Of a stretch of DNA of 8,150 nucleotides, positions 1 through 6,502 are shown piece after piece. A model generated the notes under the pieces. That model was not told where the DNA came from, searched no databases, and saw only the letters and a list, made by a program, of their open reading frames with translations. A program made the translations under genes and the position numbers. The DNA is from an uncultured Sphingopyxis sp. (lineage in GTDB: Bacteria; Pseudomonadota; Alphaproteobacteria; Sphingomonadales; Sphingomonadaceae): NCBI GenBank assembly GCA_937957805.1, contig CALFXW010000023.1:1-8150 (forward strand), given 5' to 3'. Within the stretch, counting starts at the first letter, position 1; each line of letters begins with the position of its first letter.

Positions 1-503
1 GCGATGCCCAGATGCACATCGGGCCACACCAACATAACCGCGAAAATCGCCGCGCCGACCAGCAGGGCACGGGTTACCGCCGCGCCCACCAGCGCCAACA
101 ATAGTTCCAGTTCGGACAGTGGCGGCATCAGATAATCAACGATGGTTCCCTGCAACTTCCCGACCAGCACCGAAAAACTGCTATTGGCAAAACTGTTGGT
201 CATCATCGCCATGGCGATCAGCCCGGGGGCGAGAAAGGTCGCCAGATTGACCCCCAATATCTGAAAGTCGCCGCGCCCCAGAGCGACGGTAAAAATTATA
301 AGATAGAGCAAGGTGGTCATCGCCGGTGCCCAGATCGTCTGCAGCTGCACCTTGATAAAACGGCGCACCTCCTTCATATATAGGGCGGACATCCCAGCCC
401 AATTCACCCTGCCAATGGTCGGCCGCGATGCGAAAGCAGCCTGCGTTTCCATTGCTTTGGGGTATTGGGTGGGTGATGAATATTTTTGGGGCTGGTCGGG
501 CAT
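1..503 (-). CDS. ABC-2 type transporter permease, 3' end outside window
   Basis: This is the membrane (permease) subunit of an ABC-2 type exporter, resembling the E. coli YadH family. It would pair with an ATPase not present here; the substrate is unknown. Only the first 167 codons lie in the window. Residues 41-53 (LYMKEVRRFIKVQ) followed by QTIWAP and a hydrophobic stretch are typical of the family N-terminus. Predicted membrane segments lie near 59-76, 87-105 and 132-158, with the family-like APGLIAMAMMTNSFANSSF block at 92-110. I chose the ATG at 503 because AGGCGA (516-511) precedes it at a 7-nt spacing. In-frame ATGs at 452 and 392 are alternatives and would still keep the conserved domain. 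The gene diverges from gcrA. The family assignment is firm; the exact start is less so. Confidence 0.88.
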   Translation of the reverse strand, partial: MPDQPQKYSSPTQYPKAMETQAAFASRPTIGRVNWAGMSALYMKEVRRFIKVQLQTIWAPAMTTLLYLIIFTVALGRGDFQILGVNLATFLAPGLIAMAMMTNSFANSSFSVLVGKLQGTIVDYLMPPLSELELLLALVGAAVTRALLVGAAIFAVMLVWPDVHLGI

Positions 504-584
504 CAATAGTTCGCCTATCGGCTTCGCCGAATGAACGCAAGCGGCGCGAAACAGAGCCGCAGTAAGAAAGGCTCAACGCCAACC
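504..584. promoter_or_regulatory. divergent intergenic region, ABC permease / gcrA
   Basis: These 81 bases separate two divergently transcribed genes and so must hold or adjoin promoters for both. I see no convincing sigma-70 -35/-10 pair and no GAnTC site here. A purine-rich GAAAGG lies at 565-570, about 14 nt before the gcrA ATG, which is far for a ribosome binding site. The regulatory role is inferred from gene orientation only. Confidence 0.35.
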
Positions 585-1322
585 ATGTCTTGGACCGACG
601 AACGTATTGATACGCTGCGCAATCTTTGGGAAAAGGGACTGACGGCCAGCCAGATTGCCGAATCTCTGGGTGGCGTCAGCCGCAATGCCGTGATTGGCAA
701 GGCGCACCGTTTGGGGCTGAAGGCGCGGCCCAGCCCGGTCAAGGCGGCGGAAGGATCGGCACCGGCACGCCCTGCAAAAACGGTGACAAAGCCCGTTGCA
801 GCGCGCCCGCCCATTGCCAAACCGGCGGCAGTCAAGCCCGCGCCGGGCATTGATCGGGCGCCGGTGCGCGCTGCGCCCGAACGCCCTTCTGTGGCGGATC
901 GCCCTGTTGCTGCCCCCAGCCCAACGCCACAGCCGACCGCTGCCGCCCCCGCCACACCTGTGAGCACGCAGCCAAAGGATGATGCGCCGCGCATGGTTTC
1001 CATCGGCCCCGGCGGTTTCATCCGGCAGGGGCCGGGCGACCAGCAGGCCCCGATTCCGCCCGCCCCGCCGCGCCGCCGCGTGCCCGCCAAGCCAAGCCCG
1101 GAAATTGCCGACAAAACCAGTCTGCTCGATTTGAACGAACGCATCTGCCGCTGGCCGATGGGTCATCCGGGCGAGCCGGATTTTCATTTCTGCGGCGCGG
1201 CGGTGAACCCCGGCTACCCCTATTGCGTCGAGCATTGCGGGCGGGCATTTCAGGCACAAATGCCGCGCGGCACCCGTCGCCCGCCACCGCCCCCACCTTT
1301 TGGCGGCCCGCGCGTGCGTTGA
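585..1322 (+). CDS. gcrA: GcrA family cell cycle regulator
   Basis: GcrA is an alphaproteobacterial transcription factor that binds sigma-70 RNA polymerase and activates promoters carrying CcrM-methylated GAnTC sites (known for Caulobacter). This 245-residue protein has the diagnostic N-terminus MSWTDERIDTLRNLW and a helix-turn-helix at about 1-45, including GGVSRNAVIGKAHRLGLKAR. A Pro/Ala-rich low-complexity linker spans about 48-175. The conserved C-terminal domain lies at about 178-225 with Cys188, Cys203, Cys214, His217 and Cys218, spaced like a metal site. It corresponds to the sigma-70-interacting domain of the family. An in-frame ATG at 531 would add 18 residues, but the family starts at MSWTDER, so I use 585. 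The linker is long for the family: I recall Caulobacter GcrA at about 173 residues. A thioesterase gene follows 12 nt downstream. Confidence 0.95.
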   Translation: MSWTDERIDTLRNLWEKGLTASQIAESLGGVSRNAVIGKAHRLGLKARPSPVKAAEGSAPARPAKTVTKPVAARPPIAKPAAVKPAPGIDRAPVRAAPERPSVADRPVAAPSPTPQPTAAAPATPVSTQPKDDAPRMVSIGPGGFIRQGPGDQQAPIPPAPPRRRVPAKPSPEIADKTSLLDLNERICRWPMGHPGEPDFHFCGAAVNPGYPYCVEHCGRAFQAQMPRGTRRPPPPPPFGGPRVR

Positions 1323-1334
1323 TCCCGGGAAAAC

Positions 1335-1715
1335 TTGTCCAATAGTCATCCCTTTGCCGTCCTCATCGGTCTGACACTGGACGTGTCCGGCGACGGCGCT
1401 TCGGCGCACCTCACCATCGACCCGGCGCGCCACCACAACCCCAATGGGGTGGCGCACGGCGCAGTCGCCTATGCCATGGTGGACACGGCAATCGGCAGCG
1501 CAATCATGCGCCGATTGCCCGACGGCATGGGCTGCGCAACCTTGTCGATCACCATCAACTATCTAGCCCCCATTCGCACAGGCGACATAGTCTGCCGGGC
1601 GGCGGTGACCCATATGGGGCGACGCTTTGCCAATGGCAGTGCCGACGTATTTGTCGACGGGGTGCTGGTCGCGAACGCCAGCGGCAATTTCGCGCTGTTC
1701 GAACCAAAGCCCTGA
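1335..1715 (+). CDS. PaaI-type hotdog-fold acyl-CoA thioesterase
   Basis: A single-domain hotdog-fold protein of 126 residues, the usual length for PaaI/YbgC-like thioesterases that hydrolyse acyl-CoA in the cytoplasm. The substrate cannot be told from the sequence. The family signature is at residues 33-56: HHNPNGVAHG, then AYAMVDTAIGSA, with Asn37, His41-Gly42 and Asp50 at the expected active-site region. The second Gly of the common HGG motif is Ala43 here. The core strand TLSITINYLAPIRTGD (69-84) and the C-terminal strands through 121 are intact. The start is TTG: no ATG or GTG lies between the gcrA stop and the domain, and GGGA sits 4 nt upstream. It lies 12 nt after gcrA and in the same frame as the gcrA stop, so co-transcription is likely. 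A function linked to GcrA is not implied. Confidence 0.85.
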   Translation: MSNSHPFAVLIGLTLDVSGDGASAHLTIDPARHHNPNGVAHGAVAYAMVDTAIGSAIMRRLPDGMGCATLSITINYLAPIRTGDIVCRAAVTHMGRRFANGSADVFVDGVLVANASGNFALFEPKP

Positions 1716-1738
1716 ACCAATATGCCGCTTGCATCGTG

Positions 1739-1743
1739 GACTC
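1739..1743. promoter_or_regulatory. GAnTC site (GACTC) upstream of parE
   Basis: A GACTC pentamer lies 21 nt before the parE start codon, in the 49-bp gap after the thioesterase gene. GAnTC is the target of the alphaproteobacterial CcrM methylase, and GcrA acts at promoters with methylated GAnTC. A weak TTGCAT is at 1729-1734 but no good -10 follows. A pentamer can occur by chance, so a role in parE control is only a hypothesis. Confidence 0.25.
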
Positions 1744-1764
1744 GGGCACCGCTAAGGCACGGGC

Positions 1765-3744
1765 ATGAACGATGATCTGTTTGATGCCCTGCCCAAGGGC
1801 GGACAAAATTATGATGCTTCGGACATTGAGGTGCTGGAGGGGCTGGAGCCTGTGCGCCGTCGTCCCGGCATGTATGTCGGCGGCACCGATGATCGCGCGC
1901 TCCACCATCTTGCCGCCGAAGTGCTCGACAACAGCATGGACGAAGCGGTGGCGGGTCATGCCACGCGTATCGAGGTGGTGCTGGATGTTGGAAACCGCCT
2001 AACCATCACCGACAATGGGCGCGGTATTCCGGTTGATCCGCACCCGAAGTTTCCCGGTAAATCAGCGCTCGAAGTGATTTTGACGACGCTCCATTCAGGT
2101 GGCAAATTTGAAGGCAAGGCCTATGCCACATCGGGCGGTCTGCATGGCGTCGGGGTCAGCGTGGTCAATGCGCTGTCGGTCGAAACACAGGTGGAGGTCG
2201 CCCGCGCGCGCCAATTATTCCGCCAATGCTTTGCACAGGGTAAGGCGTTGGGGCCGGTTGAATCGCTGGGGCCAACCCCCAATCGGCGCGGCACCAGCGT
2301 CAGCTTCATTCCTGACCCACAGATTTTTGGCGACCACGCCCGTTTCAAGCCGCAACGACTCTATCGCCTCGCCCGGTCCAAAGCCTATTTATTCGCAGGC
2401 GTTGAAATCCGCTGGAAATGCGCTGCCGAACTCATCGGCGACGACACGCCGGCAGAGGCGGTTTTTCAATTTCCCGGCGGGCTGGCCGACCATTTGCGTG
2501 AGCAGATTGGCAGTCGCGAATGCGCAACGGCGGAAGCCTTCACCGGCTCGCAAAGCTTTGGCGACGACCAAGGACGCGTCGAATGGGCGGTCGCCTGGCC
2601 TTTATGGTCAGACGGCAGCTATAGCTGGTATTGCAACACCATCCCCACCCCCGATGGCGGCACGCATGAAGCGGGGTTGCGCGCGGCCCTCACCAAGGGG
2701 CTGCGCGCCTTTGGCGAATTGGTCGGCCAGCGCAAGGCCAAGGATTTGACGGCCGACGATGTGCTCAATGGCTGCGAATCCATGCTCTCCCTTTTCATTC
2801 GCGACCCGCAATTCCAAAGCCAGACCAAGGATCGGCTGACCAGCCCCGAAGCATCCCGCCTCGTCGAAGCGGCGATACGCGACCATTTCGACCATTGGCT
2901 ATCGGGCAATGTCGAACGGGGTCGCGCTTTACTCGGCCTCGTCCTCGAACGGATGGACGAGCGGCTGAAACGCCGTGCGGAGCGCGAAGTTAAGCGCAAA
3001 ACCGCCACCAGTGCGCGCAAATTGCGCCTGCCGGGCAAATTGACCGACTGCGCAAACGATGGGCCGGAGGGCACTGAATTATTCATTGTGGAGGGCGACA
3101 GCGCGGGCGGCAGCGCCAAACAGGCACGCGACCGCAAGACGCAGGCGATATTGCCCATTCGCGGCAAAATATTGAATGTCGCATCGGCCAGCGCCGACAA
3201 AATCCGCGCCAACAGTGAAATCGCCGATCTGGCGCTCGCGCTCGGCTGCGGCATGCGCAAGGATTGCGACGCCGACCGGCTGCGCTACGAACGCATCGTC
3301 ATCATGACCGACGCGGATGTCGATGGCGCGCACATCGCCACTTTGCTGATGACATTTTTCTTTCAGGAAATGCCCGACATCGTCCGGCGCGGTCATGTCT
3401 ATCTGGCGCAGCCGCCGCTCTATCGGCTTACCGCGGGCAAGGACAGTGCCTATGCCCGTGATGAGGAACAGCGGGCCGAGCTGGAATCGGGCCGCTTCAA
3501 GGGCAAGAAGGTGGATGTTTCGCGCTTCAAGGGGCTGGGGGAAATGATGCCCGCCCAATTGCGCGAAACAACGATGGCACCTGAAAGCCGGTCTTTACTG
3601 CGCGTTACCCTGCCCCAGGAATATGAGGAACGCAGCAGCGTCAAGGATCTGGTGGACAGGCTGATGGGCAAAAACCCCGAACATCGGTTCCAATTTATTC
3701 AGGCGAACGCCGCCACCATCGATGATGCGGTGATCGACGCCTGA
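1765..3744 (+). CDS. parE: DNA topoisomerase IV subunit B
   Basis: ATPase subunit of topoisomerase IV, which with ParC (not in this window) decatenates daughter chromosomes and relaxes supercoils. The 659-residue protein is complete. The GHKL ATPase domain shows EVLDNSMDE (52-60, Asn56 for Mg-ATP), DNGRGIP (83-89) and the ATP lid GGLHGVG (124-130). The transducer domain carries the QTK loop at 353-355 with its catalytic lysine. The Toprim domain has EGDSAGGSAKQARDR (443-457), LPIRGKILNV (463-472) and TDADVDGAHI (515-524), giving Mg ligands Glu443, Asp516 and Asp518. SRFKGLGEM (586-594) is also present. The length and lack of a long insert fit ParE rather than GyrB (about 800 residues). The ATG at 1765 is followed by the typical short ParE leader. 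It converges with the TM2 gene, 7 bp away. Confidence 0.97.
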   Translation: MNDDLFDALPKGGQNYDASDIEVLEGLEPVRRRPGMYVGGTDDRALHHLAAEVLDNSMDEAVAGHATRIEVVLDVGNRLTITDNGRGIPVDPHPKFPGKSALEVILTTLHSGGKFEGKAYATSGGLHGVGVSVVNALSVETQVEVARARQLFRQCFAQGKALGPVESLGPTPNRRGTSVSFIPDPQIFGDHARFKPQRLYRLARSKAYLFAGVEIRWKCAAELIGDDTPAEAVFQFPGGLADHLREQIGSRECATAEAFTGSQSFGDDQGRVEWAVAWPLWSDGSYSWYCNTIPTPDGGTHEAGLRAALTKGLRAFGELVGQRKAKDLTADDVLNGCESMLSLFIRDPQFQSQTKDRLTSPEASRLVEAAIRDHFDHWLSGNVERGRALLGLVLERMDERLKRRAEREVKRKTATSARKLRLPGKLTDCANDGPEGTELFIVEGDSAGGSAKQARDRKTQAILPIRGKILNVASASADKIRANSEIADLALALGCGMRKDCDADRLRYERIVIMTDADVDGAHIATLLMTFFFQEMPDIVRRGHVYLAQPPLYRLTAGKDSAYARDEEQRAELESGRFKGKKVDVSRFKGLGEMMPAQLRETTMAPESRSLLRVTLPQEYEERSSVKDLVDRLMGKNPEHRFQFIQANAATIDDAVIDA

Positions 3745-3751
3745 CCCCCCA

Positions 3752-4078
3752 TCAGCGGATTTGATTCACCAGATGGTTGGCCAACCGCTCATTTTCTTCG
3801 CGCGCGATGCCGGGGATTAGGATCGCATCGACCAGCACCCAAATGCCCAGGACTATCCACCCGGCAAACAATGGTATCCAGCCGAGCAAACCCAGCAACA
3901 ATTGCGCAATCGCGCTGCCATTGCGCCCCAGATAGAAACGGTGGACACCCAAACCGCCAAGGAAAAACCACAGCAAATAGGATATGCCAACCGACTTGGC
4001 ATTGGCCTGATACATCATATTGGCGCGCGAATGCGCCCGCGTTGAAACCAGCCTGTCCATTCGGTCAAGATCACGCAT
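3752..4078 (-). CDS. TM2 domain-containing inner membrane protein
   Basis: A 108-residue protein with one TM2 domain: two hydrophobic helices, roughly residues 30-48 and 54-87, around the hallmark GGLGVHRFYLGR (41-52). It ends with the characteristic VDAILIPG (83-90) and a charged tail. TM2 proteins are widespread small membrane proteins with no established bacterial role, so I assign none. The first 28 residues are charged and polar and may be cytoplasmic. The ATG at 4078 has a strong Shine-Dalgarno sequence 5 nt upstream and overlaps the end of the LysR gene by 8 nt, which supports translational coupling as the last gene of the minus-strand array. Later in-frame ATGs (residues 7, 21, 22) are less likely starts. 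The gene ends 7 bp from the convergent parE. Confidence 0.9.
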   Translation of the reverse strand: MRDLDRMDRLVSTRAHSRANMMYQANAKSVGISYLLWFFLGGLGVHRFYLGRNGSAIAQLLLGLLGWIPLFAGWIVLGIWVLVDAILIPGIAREENERLANHLVNQIR

Positions 4079-4880
4079 GTTCGCCCTCCATCAGCGTGGC
4101 CACCAATGCCCTTACCTTCTTTTGCCGCCATTGCGGGGTCGGCGCAACCAGCCAGCAGGATGGTTGTGCGCCCGGCACCCTGTCTATCACCCGAACCCGG
4201 CCCGCTGCAATTTCGCCCGCCGCCAATATTTCGGGCACTTTGGCCTGCCCCAGCCCCGCAACAACCGCATCAACCGCCAGCCCCGCATCCGCAACGTGCA
4301 GGACGGCACGGTCAGACCCCGTGTCGCCGCCATCCCCCGTCCAGCAGATATAAAGGTCGCCATCATCCGCGATCGGCGCGATATGCACCATCGTCCCACC
4401 ATCAATCGCCGCGCCCTCCAGATCACCCGGGCCATTCGCCCAGCGCAGCGCGAGGTCGAGATTGGCCTCGGTAAAGTCGAGCAAATTGTCGGCGGCAATC
4501 AACCGGAACTGTAATTCGCTGTCGGCCGCGCTCAAACCCGCCAAACGCGGCATCAGCCAGCGCTGCGTCAAATCGCGCGGCGCGGCAATGGTCAGTGATT
4601 TGGATGATTGCCCGGCGCGCATCAGCGTCACCGATTCCTCAAACTTCAGAAAGCCACCACGCAGCGCATCCAACCCCGCCTCTGCCTCCGCAGTCAATTC
4701 CAGCCCCTTGGGCGTGCGGCGGAACAGGACGACGCCCAGCACATCCTCCAGCGCGCGCACCTGCTGGCCCACCGCCGCCGGTGTGACCGCCAGTTCATCC
4801 GCCGCGCGGGTGAAATTAAGGTGGCGTGCCGCAGCATCGAAAACGCGCAGAGCGTTGAGCGGCAAATGGGTGCGCTTCAT
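4071..4880 (-). CDS. GcvA-like LysR family transcriptional regulator, short effector domain
   Basis: LysR-type regulator of 269 residues. The N-terminal winged helix-turn-helix is classic and closest to the GcvA subgroup: LPLNALRVFDAAARHLNFT (6-24), RAADELAVTPAAVGQQVRAL (25-44) and LFRRTPKGLELT (52-63). The linker helix runs to about 90. The effector domain begins at SLTIAAPRDLTQRWLMPRL (95-113), also GcvA-like. After HIAPI (166-170) the region that in GcvA holds the Ser-Pro and HxLLHD-type segments is much shortened, before the family-like GLAVDAVVAGLGQAKVPEIL (200-219). GcvA is about 305 residues, so roughly 30 are missing. Whether it still binds a small ligand is unclear. It overlaps apaG by ATGA at its start and the TM2 gene by 8 nt at its end. 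The target genes are unknown; calling it a regulator of this operon is only inference. Confidence 0.9.
   Translation of the reverse strand: MKRTHLPLNALRVFDAAARHLNFTRAADELAVTPAAVGQQVRALEDVLGVVLFRRTPKGLELTAEAEAGLDALRGGFLKFEESVTLMRAGQSSKSLTIAAPRDLTQRWLMPRLAGLSAADSELQFRLIAADNLLDFTEANLDLALRWANGPGDLEGAAIDGGTMVHIAPIADDGDLYICWTGDGGDTGSDRAVLHVADAGLAVDAVVAGLGQAKVPEILAAGEIAAGRVRVIDRVPGAQPSCWLVAPTPQWRQKKVRALVATLMEGEHA
4084..4089 (-). promoter_or_regulatory. ribosome binding site of the TM2 gene
   Basis: GGAGGG on the minus strand lies 5 nt before the TM2 ATG at 4078, near-perfect anti-16S complementarity. It sits inside the last codons of the upstream LysR gene and decides the TM2 start. It is the clearest ribosome binding site I found in the window. 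Confidence 0.8.
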
Positions 4881-5278
4881 TGGCTGACCGTCGGCACCGT
4901 CAACGGAAAGCGCGGAATCGCAACGCGAAATCGCTGCGATGCCCCATCGAGCATGACAAAATAACCCTTCATATGCCCGCTGGGCGTCGCCAAGGGGCAG
5001 GCCGATACATAATCATATGCACCGCCGGGTTCGATAATCGGTTGCTCGCCAATCACCCCCTCCCCCTCCACGATATGGAGCGCGCCGCGCGCATCGGTAA
5101 TCTCCCAATGGCGCGAACACAGCTGCACCACATCATCACGATGATTCTCGATGCGGATATGATAGGCCCAATACCAGCGCCCCTGCACCTCTTGCGATTG
5201 TTCGGGCAAAAAGCTGACCGCAACGCGCACACAGACCCCTTCGGTAGTCTGAGCATGGGGGTAGAGCGCGCCAATCAT
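4877..5278 (-). CDS. apaG: ApaG domain protein
   Basis: A 133-residue stand-alone ApaG protein, the usual family length, with an immunoglobulin-like beta fold. Conserved blocks are visible: VRVAVSFLPEQS (17-28), WAYHIRIENHRDDVVQL (37-53), WEITDARG (58-65), GEGVIGEQPIIEPGGAYDY (72-90) and CPLATPSGHMKG (94-105), ending in FRVAIPRFPL (117-126). ApaG was named with the diadenosine tetraphosphatase locus and linked genetically to cobalt/magnesium resistance in enterobacteria; its biochemical role is unsettled. The gene starts 15 nt after metZ, and its stop overlaps the LysR start (ATGA, 4877-4880), so it is an internal gene of the operon. The apaG-metZ pairing is, from memory, recurrent in Alphaproteobacteria. 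Confidence 0.95.
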   Translation of the reverse strand: MIGALYPHAQTTEGVCVRVAVSFLPEQSQEVQGRWYWAYHIRIENHRDDVVQLCSRHWEITDARGALHIVEGEGVIGEQPIIEPGGAYDYVSACPLATPSGHMKGYFVMLDGASQRFRVAIPRFPLTVPTVSQ

Positions 5279-5293
5279 GGAGCCAGCCTGCGC

Positions 5294-6502
5294 CTAAAGC
5301 CCGATCCGCGTCAATGCCTGATCGAGGTCGGCGATAATATCGTCCATATCCTCCAGCCCCACATTGAAACGCAACATCCCTTCACTTATGCCCATTTCCG
5401 CGCGCCCCGCTTCACCCACACCATGGTGGGTGGTTGTCGCGGGGTGGGTCAAAAGTGAACGCGAATCCCCAATATTATTTGAGATATCAATTAATTGCAG
5501 ACTATTGAGCAGGGCATGTGCCTGCTGCCGCCCCCCCGCTACCTCAAAGGCGAAAATCGGCCCGCAGGCGTCCATCTGCGCCATGGCGAGATCATGCTGC
5601 GGGTGGCTGGGCAGACCGGGGTGCATGATGCGTTCAACCCGTCCTTCGAGGAATTTGCCGACCGTCAGCGCATTTTCCGACTGACGATGGATGCGCAAAT
5701 CCAGCGTTTCCAACCCCTTGAGCACCACCCACGCGCTGAATGGCGACAAATTGGGGCCGGTATTGCGCTGAAAGGGCAGCAGATATTCGTTCAGAAAATC
5801 ATTCGAACAGCAAACCGCGCCCGCGAGCACCCGGCCCTGCCCGTCCATCATCTTGGTGGCGCTATAGGCGACCAAATCCGCCCCAAACTCCAGCGGGCGC
5901 TGCAACACATTGGTTGCAAAGGCATTATCGACGACGCTGGTGATGCCATGCGCGCGCGCAAGGCCGCAGACATAGCCCATATCGACAATATCCATCGTCG
6001 GATTGGCCGGCGTTTCAAAAAAGAAGACTTTGGTGTTGGGGCGGATCGCCGCCTCCCACGCTGCATTGTCACGCGAATCGACAATCGTCGATTCGATGCC
6101 GAAACGTGGGAAAAGATTATCCGTCAGCCAGCGGCATGAACCAAAGGCGGCGCGCGCCGCCACCACATGGTCGCCCTGCGACAATTGGCACAGCAGCGCC
6201 GTTGTCATCGCCGCCATGCCGCTCGCCTGCGCGCGGCATGCCTCTGCCCCTTCCATCATCGCGATACGCTCTTCGAGCATTTCGACGGTCGGGTTTTGCA
6301 GGCGCGAATATGTCATCCCCTGCGCATCGCCGTTAAATCGTGCAGCAGCGACTTCGGCATCGTCATAGCTATAGCCCGACGTCAGGAACAATGCCTCGCT
6401 GGTTTCGCCATGCGCGCTGCGCCATGTGCCCGAACGCACCGCGCGGGTGCGCGGTTTCCAATTTTTGGTGATGTCGCGATTGCGCCCGCTATCCCGCTTC
6501 AT
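5294..6502 (-). CDS. metZ: O-succinylhomoserine sulfhydrylase
   Basis: PLP enzyme of the Cys/Met metabolism family that joins sulfide to O-succinylhomoserine to make homocysteine, the direct sulfhydrylation route to methionine. The 402-residue protein carries TYSRLQNPTVEMLEERIA (64-81), FFFETPANPTMDIVD (160-174), VVDNAFATNVLQRPL (190-204) with PLP-contacting Asp192, and SATKMMDGQGRVLAGAV (214-230) with Schiff-base Lys217. The DGQGRVLAGAV motif favours MetZ over MetB or methionine gamma-lyase. MetZ enzymes more often have SATKHIDGQGR, so Met-Met here is a small variation. I use the ATG at 6502 rather than one at 6529: it overlaps the upstream stop as ATGA and gives the usual N-terminus. It follows the dehydratase gene and precedes apaG by 15 nt. 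Confidence 0.93.
   Translation of the reverse strand: MKRDSGRNRDITKNWKPRTRAVRSGTWRSAHGETSEALFLTSGYSYDDAEVAAARFNGDAQGMTYSRLQNPTVEMLEERIAMMEGAEACRAQASGMAAMTTALLCQLSQGDHVVAARAAFGSCRWLTDNLFPRFGIESTIVDSRDNAAWEAAIRPNTKVFFFETPANPTMDIVDMGYVCGLARAHGITSVVDNAFATNVLQRPLEFGADLVAYSATKMMDGQGRVLAGAVCCSNDFLNEYLLPFQRNTGPNLSPFSAWVVLKGLETLDLRIHRQSENALTVGKFLEGRVERIMHPGLPSHPQHDLAMAQMDACGPIFAFEVAGGRQQAHALLNSLQLIDISNNIGDSRSLLTHPATTTHHGVGEAGRAEMGISEGMLRFNVGLEDMDDIIADLDQALTRIGL

Noticed and set aside
531..584. Upstream ATG giving GcrA an 18-residue N-terminal extension
   Set aside because: GcrA proteins begin at MSWTDER; the extra residues are not conserved in style and lack a better ribosome binding site.
515..1457. 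Long minus-strand open frames opposite gcrA (515-1144 and 573-1457)
   Set aside because: They are antisense to a gene with clear GcrA domains at both ends, and their composition reflects the Pro/Ala-rich linker read backwards.
3739..3757. Possible shared terminator between the convergent parE and TM2 genes
   Set aside because: CTGA and TCAG flank a C-run over the parE stop, but the stem is very short, needs a bulge to extend, and has no following T-tract on either strand.
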